This document shows positions 1-8,553 of a DNA stretch of 38,104 nucleotides, one piece after another. The translations under genes were made by a program, and so were the position numbers. Source of the stretch: Oscillatoria salina IIICB1 (GTDB taxonomy: Bacteria; Cyanobacteriota; Cyanobacteriia; Cyanobacteriales; SIO1D9); contig NZ_JAAHBQ010000059.1 in NCBI RefSeq assembly GCF_020144665.1, forward strand, positions 1-38,104, read 5' to 3'. A model generated the notes under the pieces. It was given only the letters and a program-made list of their open reading frames with translations, had not been told where the DNA came from and did no database searches. How positions within the stretch are numbered: the first letter of the stretch is position 1; each line of letters opens with the position of its first letter.

Positions 1-56
1 GAGCAATTACCAGTTATCAATTATCAGTTATCAATTATCAGTTATCAGTTACGTTA
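1..56. repeat. Degenerate heptanucleotide repeat (CAGTTAT/CAATTAT), cut by window edge
   Basis: Tandem 7-bp units alternating CAGTTAT, CAATTAT and CAGTTAC run from the window start to about position 52. They are the same family as the CAGTTAC/CAGTGAG units at 32338-32498 and, reversed, the ACTGNNN units at 14514-14729. The left boundary lies outside the window, so I cannot see whether G-rich heptamers flank it. The next 40 bases lead into the DUF3318 start with no other clear signal. Confidence 0.75.
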
Positions 57-95
57 ATTCACTAAAACATCCTAATTTCCCACTACTGAAGAACA

Positions 96-713
96 ATGAA
101 CCCCGATCCTGAAATTCGCCATTTGTTAGATTTGATGCCTGCTTCTGGTCGAATGAATACTAAAATCGTCAGTAAACCGCAGCAGGCGCAAGTAATAGAT
201 GCACCCTTTGTTCCACCTTGGCACCGCAGGAACCGACCAATTTATATTAATTTCGATTTGTGGCGAGATCTGTCTCGATCGCAACGAGATCTATTGCTCT
301 TAAGGTCGGTAAGCTGGTTGCTAGGGTTTAATTGGTTTAAACCAAATGTTTATCAAGGAATTGTCTTAGTGGGATTGTTAGATGGGATTGTCGAATTTTC
401 CCAAGGTGATGCTTTAGGTGTTGCTGTGGCGGGCGGTTTGAGCGCGATCGCCGCAACTCGCATTTGGCGCAATGCTAAAAGTTCTCGTCGGGAAATTGAT
501 GCGGATGAAGCAGCAATAAAAGTGGCTCTCCGTCGGGGTTATTCTGAAGCAGAAGCAGCAAGGTACTTGTTAGAGGCTGTAGAAACGGTTGCCCGAATTG
601 AAGGGCGTTCTAGCTTAAATTTTACCGAGTTGATTCGCTGTCAAAATCTCCGCGCGATCGCTAATCTTTCTCCTGTCAGCGTTCCCGAAAATGTCCGCCA
701 GGAGCAATATTAG
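96..713 (+). CDS. DUF3318 domain-containing membrane protein
   Basis: This 205-residue protein matches my memory of the cyanobacterial DUF3318 family. Family-like blocks are an N-terminal 'HLLDLMPASGRM' (residues 9-20), 'FDLWRDLSRSQRDLLLLR' (about 53-70), a hydrophobic stretch around 88-123 with 'GGLSAIAATRIWR', and a C-terminal 'RRGYSEAEAARYLLEAVE' segment. The family has no assigned biochemical function. The hydrophobic middle suggests one or two membrane passages. The ADEAAIK...RRGY part loosely recalls the tail of M48 peptidases, but no HExxH zinc motif is present, so I do not infer protease activity. The ATG is preceded by AGAACA, not a strong ribosome site. The TAG stop overlaps the stop of the convergent PEP-CTERM gene, leaving no room for an intergenic terminator. 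Confidence 0.85.
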   Translation: MNPDPEIRHLLDLMPASGRMNTKIVSKPQQAQVIDAPFVPPWHRRNRPIYINFDLWRDLSRSQRDLLLLRSVSWLLGFNWFKPNVYQGIVLVGLLDGIVEFSQGDALGVAVAGGLSAIAATRIWRNAKSSRREIDADEAAIKVALRRGYSEAEAARYLLEAVETVARIEGRSSLNFTELIRCQNLRAIANLSPVSVPENVRQEQY

Positions 714-1468
714 CTTTTTCTGTTGCGCTTGCGATAGCACAAACCACCAATTGCTAACAAGCCTAAAGCTCCGGTCATCCCAGGTTCGGGAACTGATTGG
801 GGAGGAGTGTAAGGAGTTTCGGGAGTTTCGGGAGTTTCGGGAGTTTCGGGAGTTTCAGGAACTTCCGCAACATACTCAGTGGAAGTTCCGAGTAATTTGC
901 TGCTACCTTCGCGATTTGCACCTACACTCTTGAGACGAACGCCAAAGTCTTGTAAGGAGAACTGACTGAGAGTTAAGTTTGTCGAGTTGTGAGAAAGAAT
1001 GAAGCTTGCTTCTTGATAGTCATCTCCAGGACTTGCACCACCACCACCAAAGGCTACACCAATGTCAAAAGCTACGTCATCTCCTCGGTTTCGACCGCCA
1101 CCATTAAGATTGTTATATTGACCGCCAACTTTGCTGACTGAGTTAGCGTTAAATTCGGTAGCACTGATGTCAACGCCGTTGAGTCCAGCTACAGAAAGCC
1201 CAGATAAGAGCGAATCGTCACTAATATTGAAGTAAAGTCCGGTAATATCTGCGATATAACCCTCACCTACTTTAACTGTGAATAAAAGATCGCCTTCTCC
1301 TAAACCATCTGCTGTATCGGAAACAGAAATATCTACTTCTGCTGCATCGCCAGTAAATTGATCGAAGCTGAAATCTAAGTTGGCTGCATTAGCAGCAGAG
1401 GAAGAAGCTAATGTCAAACCAGCCGCCAAAACAGCAGCACCAACTAATTTAGATAAATTGCTTTTCAT
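710..1468 (-). CDS. PEP-CTERM sorting-domain exported protein
   Basis: I place the start at the ATG at 1468, giving 252 residues. It opens directly with a signal peptide (MKSNLSKLVGAAVLAAG..., likely cut after the ANA at the AANAAN stretch); an upstream in-frame TTG at 1516 would bury that signal behind 16 polar residues. The body is a beta-rich, Gly/Asn/Asp-rich exported domain with no catalytic motif I recognise. Near the C-terminus is a run of ETP tripeptides, then VPEP, a hydrophobic helix (GALGLLAIGGLCY) and a basic RKRNRK tail. That is the PEP-CTERM signal, which in this class is processed by an exosortase and usually marks surface or exopolysaccharide-associated proteins. Two exact 12-bp direct repeats lie about 110-140 bp upstream. 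Confidence 0.85.
   Translation of the reverse strand: MKSNLSKLVGAAVLAAGLTLASSSAANAANLDFSFDQFTGDAAEVDISVSDTADGLGEGDLLFTVKVGEGYIADITGLYFNISDDSLLSGLSVAGLNGVDISATEFNANSVSKVGGQYNNLNGGGRNRGDDVAFDIGVAFGGGGASPGDDYQEASFILSHNSTNLTLSQFSLQDFGVRLKSVGANREGSSKLLGTSTEYVAEVPETPETPETPETPETPYTPPQSVPEPGMTGALGLLAIGGLCYRKRNRKS
812..858. repeat. 9-bp tandem repeat encoding ETP tripeptides
   Basis: The unit GGGAGTTTC (plus-strand reading) is repeated about five times almost without change. In the minus-strand PEP-CTERM gene this reads as (Glu-Thr-Pro)n, a stiff linker just before the sorting signal. Nucleotide identity between units implies recent slippage-type expansion, so copy number probably varies between strains. 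Confidence 0.85.
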
Positions 1469-1767
1469 CTGAGTATCTTTTTGCTTGCTCTTGGTTTCTA
1501 CATTTAATCTAAACAATTTTTCTTGATTTGTCTCTAGTTTTGAGCAAGGTTCATTGAATCTTTAAAAATAGCACCTTAGTTGGTTTTCTCTTTATATTTA
1601 GTTGGTTTTACTGAACTCTTAGAATCTTTAGTTAACAAATAAGTATATTTAAGTATTTGCTGCCAGGAAATTGAGTATTTTTAATGGGGCGTAAAGGCTG
1701 AAGAGGTTGATTTTAAGTAGCTGATAGTTAATTTTTGCAGCTTAGGTTAGGAAACCCTAAGTAGTAC
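1469..1767. promoter_or_regulatory. AT-rich upstream region of PEP-CTERM gene with paired 12-bp direct repeats
   Basis: This 299-bp gap separates two minus-strand genes. TTAGTTGGTTTT occurs exactly twice, at 1576-1587 and 1598-1609, 22 bp apart start to start, so both copies face the same side of the helix. They sit 108-141 bp upstream of the PEP-CTERM ATG, where an activator or two-component regulator could bind. I see no consensus -10/-35 pair that I would defend and no small gene. Confidence 0.45.
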
Positions 1768-2958
1768 CTACATTCCAGAATCAGTGACGCGCCAACTCAA
1801 TTTTAGGTTAAACCAAAAATTCCAGAGAGTGACAGCCGCGATCGCGACTAGCTTTGCTAAATACTCGTTAAAGCCAAAGACGTTAAACAATAAATTGACC
1901 AACAAGACATTTAATGTCAAGCCCGACAAGCAAATTAAATTAAATTTTAATAATCTTTTGCTGCGCTTCTGCCAGCCTCGTTGCTGACGAGAAATATCTC
2001 CGAATGTCCAGAGGTCATTCCCAAAAAAGTTGTTGATAATTGCAACTTCTGCTGATAAAATTGCGCTGCGAGTCAACCCCAAACCAATTAATTCTCGTAA
2101 GAGAAAAAACACAGCCAAATCGACAAATACACCACTAAAACCAACTACACCAAAACGGAAAAATCGACGTAGAGGCCAAAGGGAAAAGCGCAAGCGTAAC
2201 AAATGTTGGAGATATTCTACATATTGCTTCCAAGTAACTTTACTTTCCCCAGCATGACGTTCTTGAAACACATAACCAGTTTCCGCAATCCAGCGAATTT
2301 TACCACGAGCCACCACTTCAATTAAGATTTTGTAACCCAAAGGATTAAGAGTGATTTGCGTCACACAGCGACGGCGGACTAAAAAATAACCACTCATCGG
2401 ATCGGAAATCCGACCCAGAACACCCGGTAAAATAATTAAACCGACCATTTGTGCGCCGCGAGACAAAAACCGCCTGATGAAACTCCATTCACTAACTCCG
2501 CCTCCTTCCACATGGCGACTAGCTAGCGCCAAATCTGCACCAGATTCGATTTCTTGCCAAAGTTTAAGTAACACTTGAGGTGGATGTTGTAAGTCAGCGT
2601 CAATAACTCCTAAAATTTCACCTGTAGCAGCTTGCCAACCGCGAATAACGGCAGTAGAAAGTCCTCTTTCTTTGGTGCGACGCATTACTCGCAGTTGGGG
2701 ATATTGAGGAATTAGTTCCTGGGCTACTTTCCAAGTTTTGTCAGGACTATTGTCATCAACCACAATTAATTCATAAGCTTCCGGCAGAGTAGCATCAAGC
2801 AACTGTGAGAGAATAGCGATCGCTGCTTTGATATTCTTCGCTTCGTTATATGTAGGTAGCACCAGCGATAAGCGCATTTTGCTAGTAACTGCTAGCTCAG
2901 AAATTTCTAGAATACCAGAGGGAACGGGCAATAATGAATGTGGTTGGTTAAAAGTCAT
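1768..2958 (-). CDS. GT2 glycosyltransferase (polyprenyl-phosphate sugar synthase type) fused to GtrA domain
   Basis: Residues about 28-260 are a family 2 glycosyltransferase of the dolichol-phosphate mannose synthase (DPM1) type, with SLVLPTYNEAKNI (31-43), VVDDNSPD (66-73) and the DAD metal motif in IDADLQHPP (119-127). Residues about 266-390 form a GtrA-like membrane domain with four likely helices, starting FRFGVVGFSGVFVDL. Known relatives of this fusion load a sugar onto a polyprenyl phosphate, and GtrA is thought to help move the lipid-linked sugar across the membrane. The start is backed by AAGGA six bases before the ATG; a later ATG at residue 28 is the alternative. It faces away from a second GT2 gene across a 200-bp gap and probably feeds the two GT39-like proteins of the same island. 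Sugar and acceptor cannot be read from sequence. Confidence 0.88.
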   Translation of the reverse strand: MTFNQPHSLLPVPSGILEISELAVTSKMRLSLVLPTYNEAKNIKAAIAILSQLLDATLPEAYELIVVDDNSPDKTWKVAQELIPQYPQLRVMRRTKERGLSTAVIRGWQAATGEILGVIDADLQHPPQVLLKLWQEIESGADLALASRHVEGGGVSEWSFIRRFLSRGAQMVGLIILPGVLGRISDPMSGYFLVRRRCVTQITLNPLGYKILIEVVARGKIRWIAETGYVFQERHAGESKVTWKQYVEYLQHLLRLRFSLWPLRRFFRFGVVGFSGVFVDLAVFFLLRELIGLGLTRSAILSAEVAIINNFFGNDLWTFGDISRQQRGWQKRSKRLLKFNLICLSGLTLNVLLVNLLFNVFGFNEYLAKLVAIAAVTLWNFWFNLKLSWRVTDSGM

Positions 2959-3165
2959 GGAATCCTTGAGATAAAAGCGAGATCCGCACCATAATTAATT
3001 TTTATTTACCGAAATATTTTTCCTGACCTAGAAAACTACTTTTCAGTGAAATTTTTTGTCTCAACTGAGAAGTTTTCTGCTTGAATAATAAACAAAGATC
3101 CTAAACCACAATTGTCTAACCAAATTGCTTAAGTTGCAAGTTACCCTACTGATAAGTTAGTGGCT
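2959..3165. promoter_or_regulatory. Divergent intergenic region with a long bulged hairpin
   Basis: This is the shared upstream region of two divergent GT2 genes. It contains a 49-bp imperfect inverted repeat at 3030-3078. AGAAAACT (3030-3037) pairs fully with AGTTTTCT (3071-3078). Then, after a 3-nt bulge, TTTCAGT (3041-3047) pairs with ACTGAGA (3064-3070) with one T-G pair. The loop is 16 nt. It may be an operator, an attenuator in the leader of the plus-strand operon, or a small RNA. The minus-strand GT2 gene has a clear AAGGA ribosome site; the plus-strand one does not. Confidence 0.5.
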
Positions 3166-4149
3166 ATGTCCCTTGATTCTGAGCAAATTGAGCTTAGTAT
3201 TGTAGTTCCCGTCTATAACGAGGAACAAAATCTAGATTGCTTGTTCGAGCGACTAGAATCAGTTCTGGAACCAATGAAAGTTAGCTATGAAATTGTCTGC
3301 GTAAACGATGGTAGTCAAGATAATACTATCGAGTATTTAATCGCCCATCACCAGCGCAACTCAGCAATTAAAGTCATTAACTTTTCCCGGAACTTTGGTA
3401 AAGAAATCGCTCTTAGTGCAGGATTAGACTACAGTAGCGGTGCAGCCGTAATTCCCATTGATGCCGATTTGCAAGATCCGCCAGAATTAATTAAACAATT
3501 AGTGGACAAATGGCATGAAGGTTACGATGTAGTTTATGCCACCAGGCGATCGCGCAACGAAGAAAGCTTACTCAAACGCTTTACCGCCAATAATTTCTAT
3601 CGAATAATTGCTAAAATGAGTCGCGTTCCTATCCCCGCTAATACAGGCGACTTTCGTTTAATGGATCGTAAAGTTGTCGAAGCAATTAAGCAAATGCCAG
3701 AGCGAACTCGCTTTATGAAAGGAATGTTTGCTTGGGTAGGTTTCAAACAAACTTCTGTCCTTTTCGAGCGCCCCAAACGTTACAAAGGTAAAACCACCTG
3801 GAATTACTGTAAACTCTGGAATTTTGCTATCGACGGGATCGCCTCATTTAGTATGATTCCTCTGAAAATTTGGAGCTATATTGGCATTCTAGTCTCTTTC
3901 CTCGCATTTTTATACGGTTCCTTTTTAATTATTAGTACCTTAATTTGGGGGATCGATGTACCTGGATATGCTTCAATCATGGTAGTAACACTATTTCTAG
4001 GCGGAATTCAGCTGATTAGTTTAGGCGCGATCGGTGAATATCTCAGTCGAGTTTACGAAGAAGTCAAAAGAAGACCGCTTTATTTAGTTCGAGAAAGTTA
4101 TGGTTTCGCAAACGAACAGCTAGAAGAAACTACTCAGGAGACACTTTGA
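3166..4149 (+). CDS. GT2 glycosyltransferase, polyprenyl-phosphate glycosyltransferase (GtrB/DPM1-like)
   Basis: The protein has a cytosolic GT-A domain followed by two membrane helices. It carries LSIVVPVYNEEQNL near the N-terminus, VCVNDGSQDNT, and the DAD motif in PIDADLQDPPELI (about residues 97-109), then RTRFMKGMFAWVGF, typical of the GtrB/YfdH/Sll0501 group. The two hydrophobic segments lie about 234-268 and 273-300. Known members transfer glucose or mannose from a nucleotide sugar to undecaprenyl phosphate. I use the ATG at 3166; a GTG two codons earlier is equally open, and neither has a good ribosome site. The stop TGA overlaps the next start (TGATG), so it is translationally coupled to the TVP38-like gene and heads an operon with the GT39-like genes that could consume its product. 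Confidence 0.88.
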   Translation: MSLDSEQIELSIVVPVYNEEQNLDCLFERLESVLEPMKVSYEIVCVNDGSQDNTIEYLIAHHQRNSAIKVINFSRNFGKEIALSAGLDYSSGAAVIPIDADLQDPPELIKQLVDKWHEGYDVVYATRRSRNEESLLKRFTANNFYRIIAKMSRVPIPANTGDFRLMDRKVVEAIKQMPERTRFMKGMFAWVGFKQTSVLFERPKRYKGKTTWNYCKLWNFAIDGIASFSMIPLKIWSYIGILVSFLAFLYGSFLIISTLIWGIDVPGYASIMVVTLFLGGIQLISLGAIGEYLSRVYEEVKRRPLYLVRESYGFANEQLEETTQETL

Positions 4150-4889
4150 TGTCCAAGTTTAAAAGTAGTATTTTAATTCTTACTATTATTTGTATTCTTG
4201 CTACAGCTTTAGGAATTTATCTCTTAGGTGGAATTAACCAAGAACAGTTAGAAAATTGGCTAGAAGAAGCAGGAATTTTAGCACCAATTATTTACATTGT
4301 CCTGTATACAATTGGAACTTTACTGATTTTGCCTTCCACACCCTTAAACCTCGCAGGTGGAGCAATTTTTGGTGCTTGGATGGGGACTTTATGGACGAGT
4401 CTAGCCGCAGTAATTGCCGCAGTAGTTGCATTTTCTTTTACGCGTAGCATCGGCAGAGAATTAATTGCCCAGAAACTTGCAGGAAAATGGGAAGCAATGG
4501 ACGCAGAAATTCGTCAAGGTGGCTTATTTTATCTGTTCGCCATCCGACTATTACCAATTATTCCCTATGGTTTAGTTAACTTTGCTGCTGGCTTAACGTC
4601 GATTCGTTTTCAAGATTATTTATGGGGAACAATTTTAGGAACAGTTCCCGGAGTTTTACCTTTTGTAACCATTGGGAGTTCGGGAATTAAAGCGATGCAA
4701 ACAGGAGATGTACTTCCTTTATTAGGCGCTTTAGCTTTAACAGGAATCCTGGTTGCAGGTGCTACTTGGTATCGTCGTCGTCGTCAATTTCCCCAAAAAG
4801 TTTTAGCAGAAACCCAGCACTCGAACTCAGTTCAACGTCCTCAAGAGCGATCGCGCGATTTGCCAGATAGTGAAGAACTAAATAAATAG
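4149..4889 (+). CDS. TVP38/TMEM64 (DedA/SNARE-associated) family membrane protein
   Basis: This protein of about 246 residues has several hydrophobic helices and the family signature region GTLLILPSTPLNLAGGAIFG, then LPIIPYGLVNFAAGLTSI and GTILGTVPGVLPFVTIG. These match VTT-domain proteins, whose relatives (DedA, TMEM41, VMP1) are linked to moving or scrambling phospholipids and undecaprenyl phosphate. A carrier-lipid role would suit its place between a polyprenyl-phosphate GT2 and GT39-like transferases, but that is inference. The start is the ATG overlapping the upstream stop by one base; the in-frame TTG just before it is unlikely. The C-terminal 40 residues are polar, with an RRRRQ stop-transfer cluster, and look cytosolic. 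Confidence 0.85.
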   Translation: MSKFKSSILILTIICILATALGIYLLGGINQEQLENWLEEAGILAPIIYIVLYTIGTLLILPSTPLNLAGGAIFGAWMGTLWTSLAAVIAAVVAFSFTRSIGRELIAQKLAGKWEAMDAEIRQGGLFYLFAIRLLPIIPYGLVNFAAGLTSIRFQDYLWGTILGTVPGVLPFVTIGSSGIKAMQTGDVLPLLGALALTGILVAGATWYRRRRQFPQKVLAETQHSNSVQRPQERSRDLPDSEELNK

Positions 4890-4906
4890 CGAGCCCAAAA
4901 ATAACA

Positions 4907-6496
4907 ATGGAAAAAGTGCAAACATTTAACTATATTTATCCTTCTAAATGGTGGCGAATTTTAGTAATCTTTCTCTTAGTGATAGGTATTTTATTTCGAG
5001 TCGTCAACATCGAGAAAAAAGTTTATTGGGGTGACGAAGCTGCTGGTTCATATCGGATTGCAGGCTATAAATCAAAAGAATTTCAAGAATTTGCTATGCA
5101 GGGACAGGTAATGAGTCCCGAAGAATTACAGAAATATCAACGTCCCAACTCCAAAAAAAACTTACGTGACGCGATAAATGCTTTAGTTGGACACCCCGAA
5201 CATCCGCCCTTATACTACTTAATAGCTCGATTTTGGATGCAGCTATTGGGTGATGCTGTTATCACACCAAGAAGTTTGTCTGTTTTATTCAGCTTTTTGG
5301 TATTTCCTTGCATTTATTTTTTATGTTTGGAATTGTTTGCGTTGCCGTCAGTAGCTTTAATGGCGCTTGCGCTTGTAGCTGTATCTCCTTTTCAAATTCT
5401 TTATGCTCAGGAAGCACGTCAGTATAGTCTTTGGATAGCTACAATTTTACTATCAAGTTGGGCATTGCTAAGAGCGATGCGTATCAACACCAAGTTCACT
5501 TGGATTATTTACGCAATCACCCTAGCACTAGGACTTTATACATCGCTACTTTCTATTTTAGTTGCCCTAGCACAAGGTATATATATCTTTTTTCTGGAAA
5601 GCTTTCGATTTAGTCAAAAACTGAGCGCTTATCTCTTAGCTTCTTTAGCAGGAATGCTTCTGTTTTTACCTTGGATTTTGGTGATTATTTTTGCCGAAGA
5701 AGAAAATACTGGTTGGACAAAAAAACCTGCACCTATTTCTGCATTAGGTAAAACTTGGATTTTTCATCTTAACTCAATTTTTATTGATTTTAATTTAACT
5801 TTCAGGAATAAATATTTATTACTTTATTTAGCAGTTATCCTCTTCATCGGATATGCTTTCTACTTTCTCTGGGAGCGGACACCGAAGCGAACTTGGTTGT
5901 TTGTCTGGATGTTAGCAGCAGTAACTTTCTTAGCATTAGCAATCCCAGACGTAATTATGGGAGGACAACGTTCAACTATCTTTCGCTATTTACTACCTAG
6001 TTTTGTTAGTATTCAAATAGCAGTGGCTTATCTATTAGCTACTAAAATTACCTTTGATTTTAGACAAAAATGGAAATCGATCTTCTGGAAATTGCTCGCA
6101 GTTACGATCATTTTTGCCGGAACTTTATCGTGTTTTCAAGTGATTCAAGCCGAAGCTTGGTGGAACAAATACCGAGAATATTATCATTACCAGATAGCAA
6201 AAGTTGTGAATCAAGCAGAACGATCGCTGGTTATTTGTGCTTGGTTTGACTGCATGACTCTCAGTCATGTTGTAGATTCTAACGTAGGACTTCAAGATAT
6301 CCGTAACCTGAAAAAATTAGATCGAGTAGGCAATTCTTTTAGCGAATTATTCGTCTACAAGTCGAAAGTTTCCTTAGAACAATTGTTGAAAAATAAGCTT
6401 AATTATGAAATTGAGTATACTTATTATTGGCAAAAGGAATTAACTCCCACCGATTCAGCTAGTGCGACACTTTGGCAACTCAAGAAAAAAAATTAG
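4907..6496 (+). CDS. GT39-like integral membrane glycosyltransferase (ArnT/PMT type)
   Basis: This 529-residue polytopic protein has the layout of GT-C enzymes in family 39. A first helix (about 17-33) is followed by a large outer loop carrying the acidic pair in YWGDEAAGSYR (D43 E44) and a histidine-rich HPEHPPLYYLIARFW segment. Then come roughly ten more hydrophobic helices and a C-terminal soluble part rich in aromatic residues. Known members use a polyprenyl-phosphate sugar to glycosylate proteins or lipids outside the cytoplasm. The 17-bp gap from the TVP38-like gene and the GT2 gene upstream support a donor-to-transferase pathway. I cannot tell whether the acceptor is protein, lipid or polysaccharide. 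Confidence 0.82.
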   Translation: MEKVQTFNYIYPSKWWRILVIFLLVIGILFRVVNIEKKVYWGDEAAGSYRIAGYKSKEFQEFAMQGQVMSPEELQKYQRPNSKKNLRDAINALVGHPEHPPLYYLIARFWMQLLGDAVITPRSLSVLFSFLVFPCIYFLCLELFALPSVALMALALVAVSPFQILYAQEARQYSLWIATILLSSWALLRAMRINTKFTWIIYAITLALGLYTSLLSILVALAQGIYIFFLESFRFSQKLSAYLLASLAGMLLFLPWILVIIFAEEENTGWTKKPAPISALGKTWIFHLNSIFIDFNLTFRNKYLLLYLAVILFIGYAFYFLWERTPKRTWLFVWMLAAVTFLALAIPDVIMGGQRSTIFRYLLPSFVSIQIAVAYLLATKITFDFRQKWKSIFWKLLAVTIIFAGTLSCFQVIQAEAWWNKYREYYHYQIAKVVNQAERSLVICAWFDCMTLSHVVDSNVGLQDIRNLKKLDRVGNSFSELFVYKSKVSLEQLLKNKLNYEIEYTYYWQKELTPTDSASATLWQLKKKN

Positions 6497-6530
6497 TTAA
6501 CTGAGATTTTATTTAATAGAGGTAAGAAAA

Positions 6531-8501
6531 ATGTTTGCCTGTTTACCACTAATTTGCTTAATTATTTTCTGGCTAATTTTCTGGAGTCCAGAAAAAGACT
6601 GGCGTAGTGCTAGCTTAACAGCAGCAGTTGTTTGGGGAGTATTGCTTGCCGCCTTTACTGAAATCTTAAGTTTGTTTAAATTTTTAACCTTTAGTTCAGT
6701 TTTAGCTTTGTGGCTTTTAACTCTCATTACTGGGGGTTTTATTTATTATCGACTCATCAAACAAAAACAGCGATCGCTAAAAGTTCCTCCTCTTCCCAAA
6801 ATTTCTCCAGCTAACCTGGTTTTACTAGGAGGTGTAGCTGCGATCGTCGCTACAGTGGGTTTAATTGCAGTAGTAGCACCACCTAATACTTGGGATTCAA
6901 TGACTTATCACATGAGTCGCGTAGTTCATTGGATACAAAACCGCAGCGTCGCCCATTATCCTACTTATAACTTACCCCAGTTGTTTCATCCACCCTTTGC
7001 CGAGTATATCATTATGCACTTGCAGATTCTCAGTAGCGGCGATCGCTGGGCTAACTTGGTGCAATGGTTTAGTATGCTTGGTAGTATTCTTGGTGTATCT
7101 TTAATCGCTAAACAGCTTGGTGCAAATAAAAACGGACAAATTTTTGCTGCTGTTTTTTGTGCGACAATTCCTATGGGAATTCTCCAAAGTTCTAGCACTC
7201 AAAATGATTATGCAGTTACATTTTGGTTAGTTTGTCTAGCTCACTATATCCTCCTGGGATTATCAAAACAAAAACCTCGCACTGTTACCTTATTAGGTAT
7301 TGGTGCTAGTGTCGGATTAGCCGTTTTAACTAAAAGTTCAGGTTACATTTTTGCCTTTCCTTTTCTCCTCTGGTTTTTTCTCGCTAAAATAAATCACCTT
7401 CGTTGGCAGTTGTGGAAACCAATTTTTATTGTCACCGCCGTATATTTTAGTTTAAATTTAGGTCATTACTTCCGAAATCTAGATTTATTTGCTACTCCTT
7501 TAGGAACTCCAGACAACTTTGCCGTTGACTATAAAATGGAAATATATACCTTGCCAGCTTTTATTTCTAATCTAATTAGAAATCTTGCCTTTCATAACGA
7601 TATAGTTAGATATCTAGGCTTAGAAGAATGGATTACTCCCCTGACAGGTAAAGTTGCTAAATTAATCGCTATTATTCACTCATTTCTCGGATTAGCAATT
7701 GACGACCCTCGTATAACTGCACCTGCTGGATATAGCGTTCCCGGAATATCATTTGATGAAAATACAGCAGGAAATCCCCTCCATTTTTTGTTAATCTGTG
7801 GAGCCATTAGCTTGTTGCTTATTTTCCCCAAAATAAACCACAAAAAAAGAGTATTTTGCTATTTAGTTACCTTAATAGCCGGCTTGTTTCTTTTTTCTTT
7901 TCTCTTAAAAATTCAATATTATCATCCTCGTCATCATCTCATACTTTTTGTCCTCTTTTCCTCCTTCGTAGGTTTAGTTTTTGAGAAAATCTTCCATCGG
8001 AACTTACTTACAGTTATAGCTGTAGTGCTTATCGTTACATCTTTACCTTGGGTTTTTCAAAATAAATTTCGTCCAATTTTCGCAGAAACCAATATATTTA
8101 ATACTAGCAGGACAGCACTTTATTTTCTGAACAGACCACAGTTAGAAGAACCTTACTCATCAGCAGTTGAATATATCAAACGCCAAGAATGTTTTGATAT
8201 CGGTTTATCTTTGGGAACGGGTGTAACAGTGGGTAATCGCTATTGGGAATATCCCTTATGGGTACTGTTTCAAAAAAATAACAATAACACCTATCGACTA
8301 GAAAATATTCAACCAGAAAATATTTCTGTTACTAAATCAGAAAGCTACCCCCATAACCAGTTTTCACCTTGTGCTATTATTTCTATTAAAGATAAAAAAC
8401 TTCAAGAAAAGCAAGTAGAAAATCTTGTAATTAAAGGCGAGACTTATAAGACTGAATGGTCGGCATCGGAAGATTATCTTCGGATATTACTTAAACAATA
8501 G
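6531..8501 (+). CDS. GT39-like polytopic membrane glycosyltransferase (second copy, divergent)
   Basis: This is a 656-residue, very hydrophobic protein with a dozen or so membrane helices and a C-terminal soluble region rich in Asn, Lys and Glu. The first outer loop carries PPNTWDSMTYHMSRVVHW (about 117-134), where the D-x-x-x-Y-H arrangement is typical of a GT39-like subgroup with an Asp in the catalytic loop; FHPPFAEYIIMHL follows. It is clearly not a copy of the preceding gene. Having two different GT-C proteins in one operon suggests two acceptors or two successive additions. The start is backed by GAGGT about eight bases upstream. The tail has one or more Cys (ECFD, SPCAII) that could form an external disulfide. 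The exact substrate is unknown. Confidence 0.78.
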   Translation: MFACLPLICLIIFWLIFWSPEKDWRSASLTAAVVWGVLLAAFTEILSLFKFLTFSSVLALWLLTLITGGFIYYRLIKQKQRSLKVPPLPKISPANLVLLGGVAAIVATVGLIAVVAPPNTWDSMTYHMSRVVHWIQNRSVAHYPTYNLPQLFHPPFAEYIIMHLQILSSGDRWANLVQWFSMLGSILGVSLIAKQLGANKNGQIFAAVFCATIPMGILQSSSTQNDYAVTFWLVCLAHYILLGLSKQKPRTVTLLGIGASVGLAVLTKSSGYIFAFPFLLWFFLAKINHLRWQLWKPIFIVTAVYFSLNLGHYFRNLDLFATPLGTPDNFAVDYKMEIYTLPAFISNLIRNLAFHNDIVRYLGLEEWITPLTGKVAKLIAIIHSFLGLAIDDPRITAPAGYSVPGISFDENTAGNPLHFLLICGAISLLLIFPKINHKKRVFCYLVTLIAGLFLFSFLLKIQYYHPRHHLILFVLFSSFVGLVFEKIFHRNLLTVIAVVLIVTSLPWVFQNKFRPIFAETNIFNTSRTALYFLNRPQLEEPYSSAVEYIKRQECFDIGLSLGTGVTVGNRYWEYPLWVLFQKNNNNTYRLENIQPENISVTKSESYPHNQFSPCAIISIKDKKLQEKQVENLVIKGETYKTEWSASEDYLRILLKQ

Positions 8502-8553
8502 TATAATATAAAAATCTTAGTTTGTTAAATCAATTATCCTGGCGAAACTAACT

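Noticed and set aside
691-933. 80-codon plus-strand frame with REFREF repeats
   Set aside because: Antisense of the ETP repeat in the PEP-CTERM gene.
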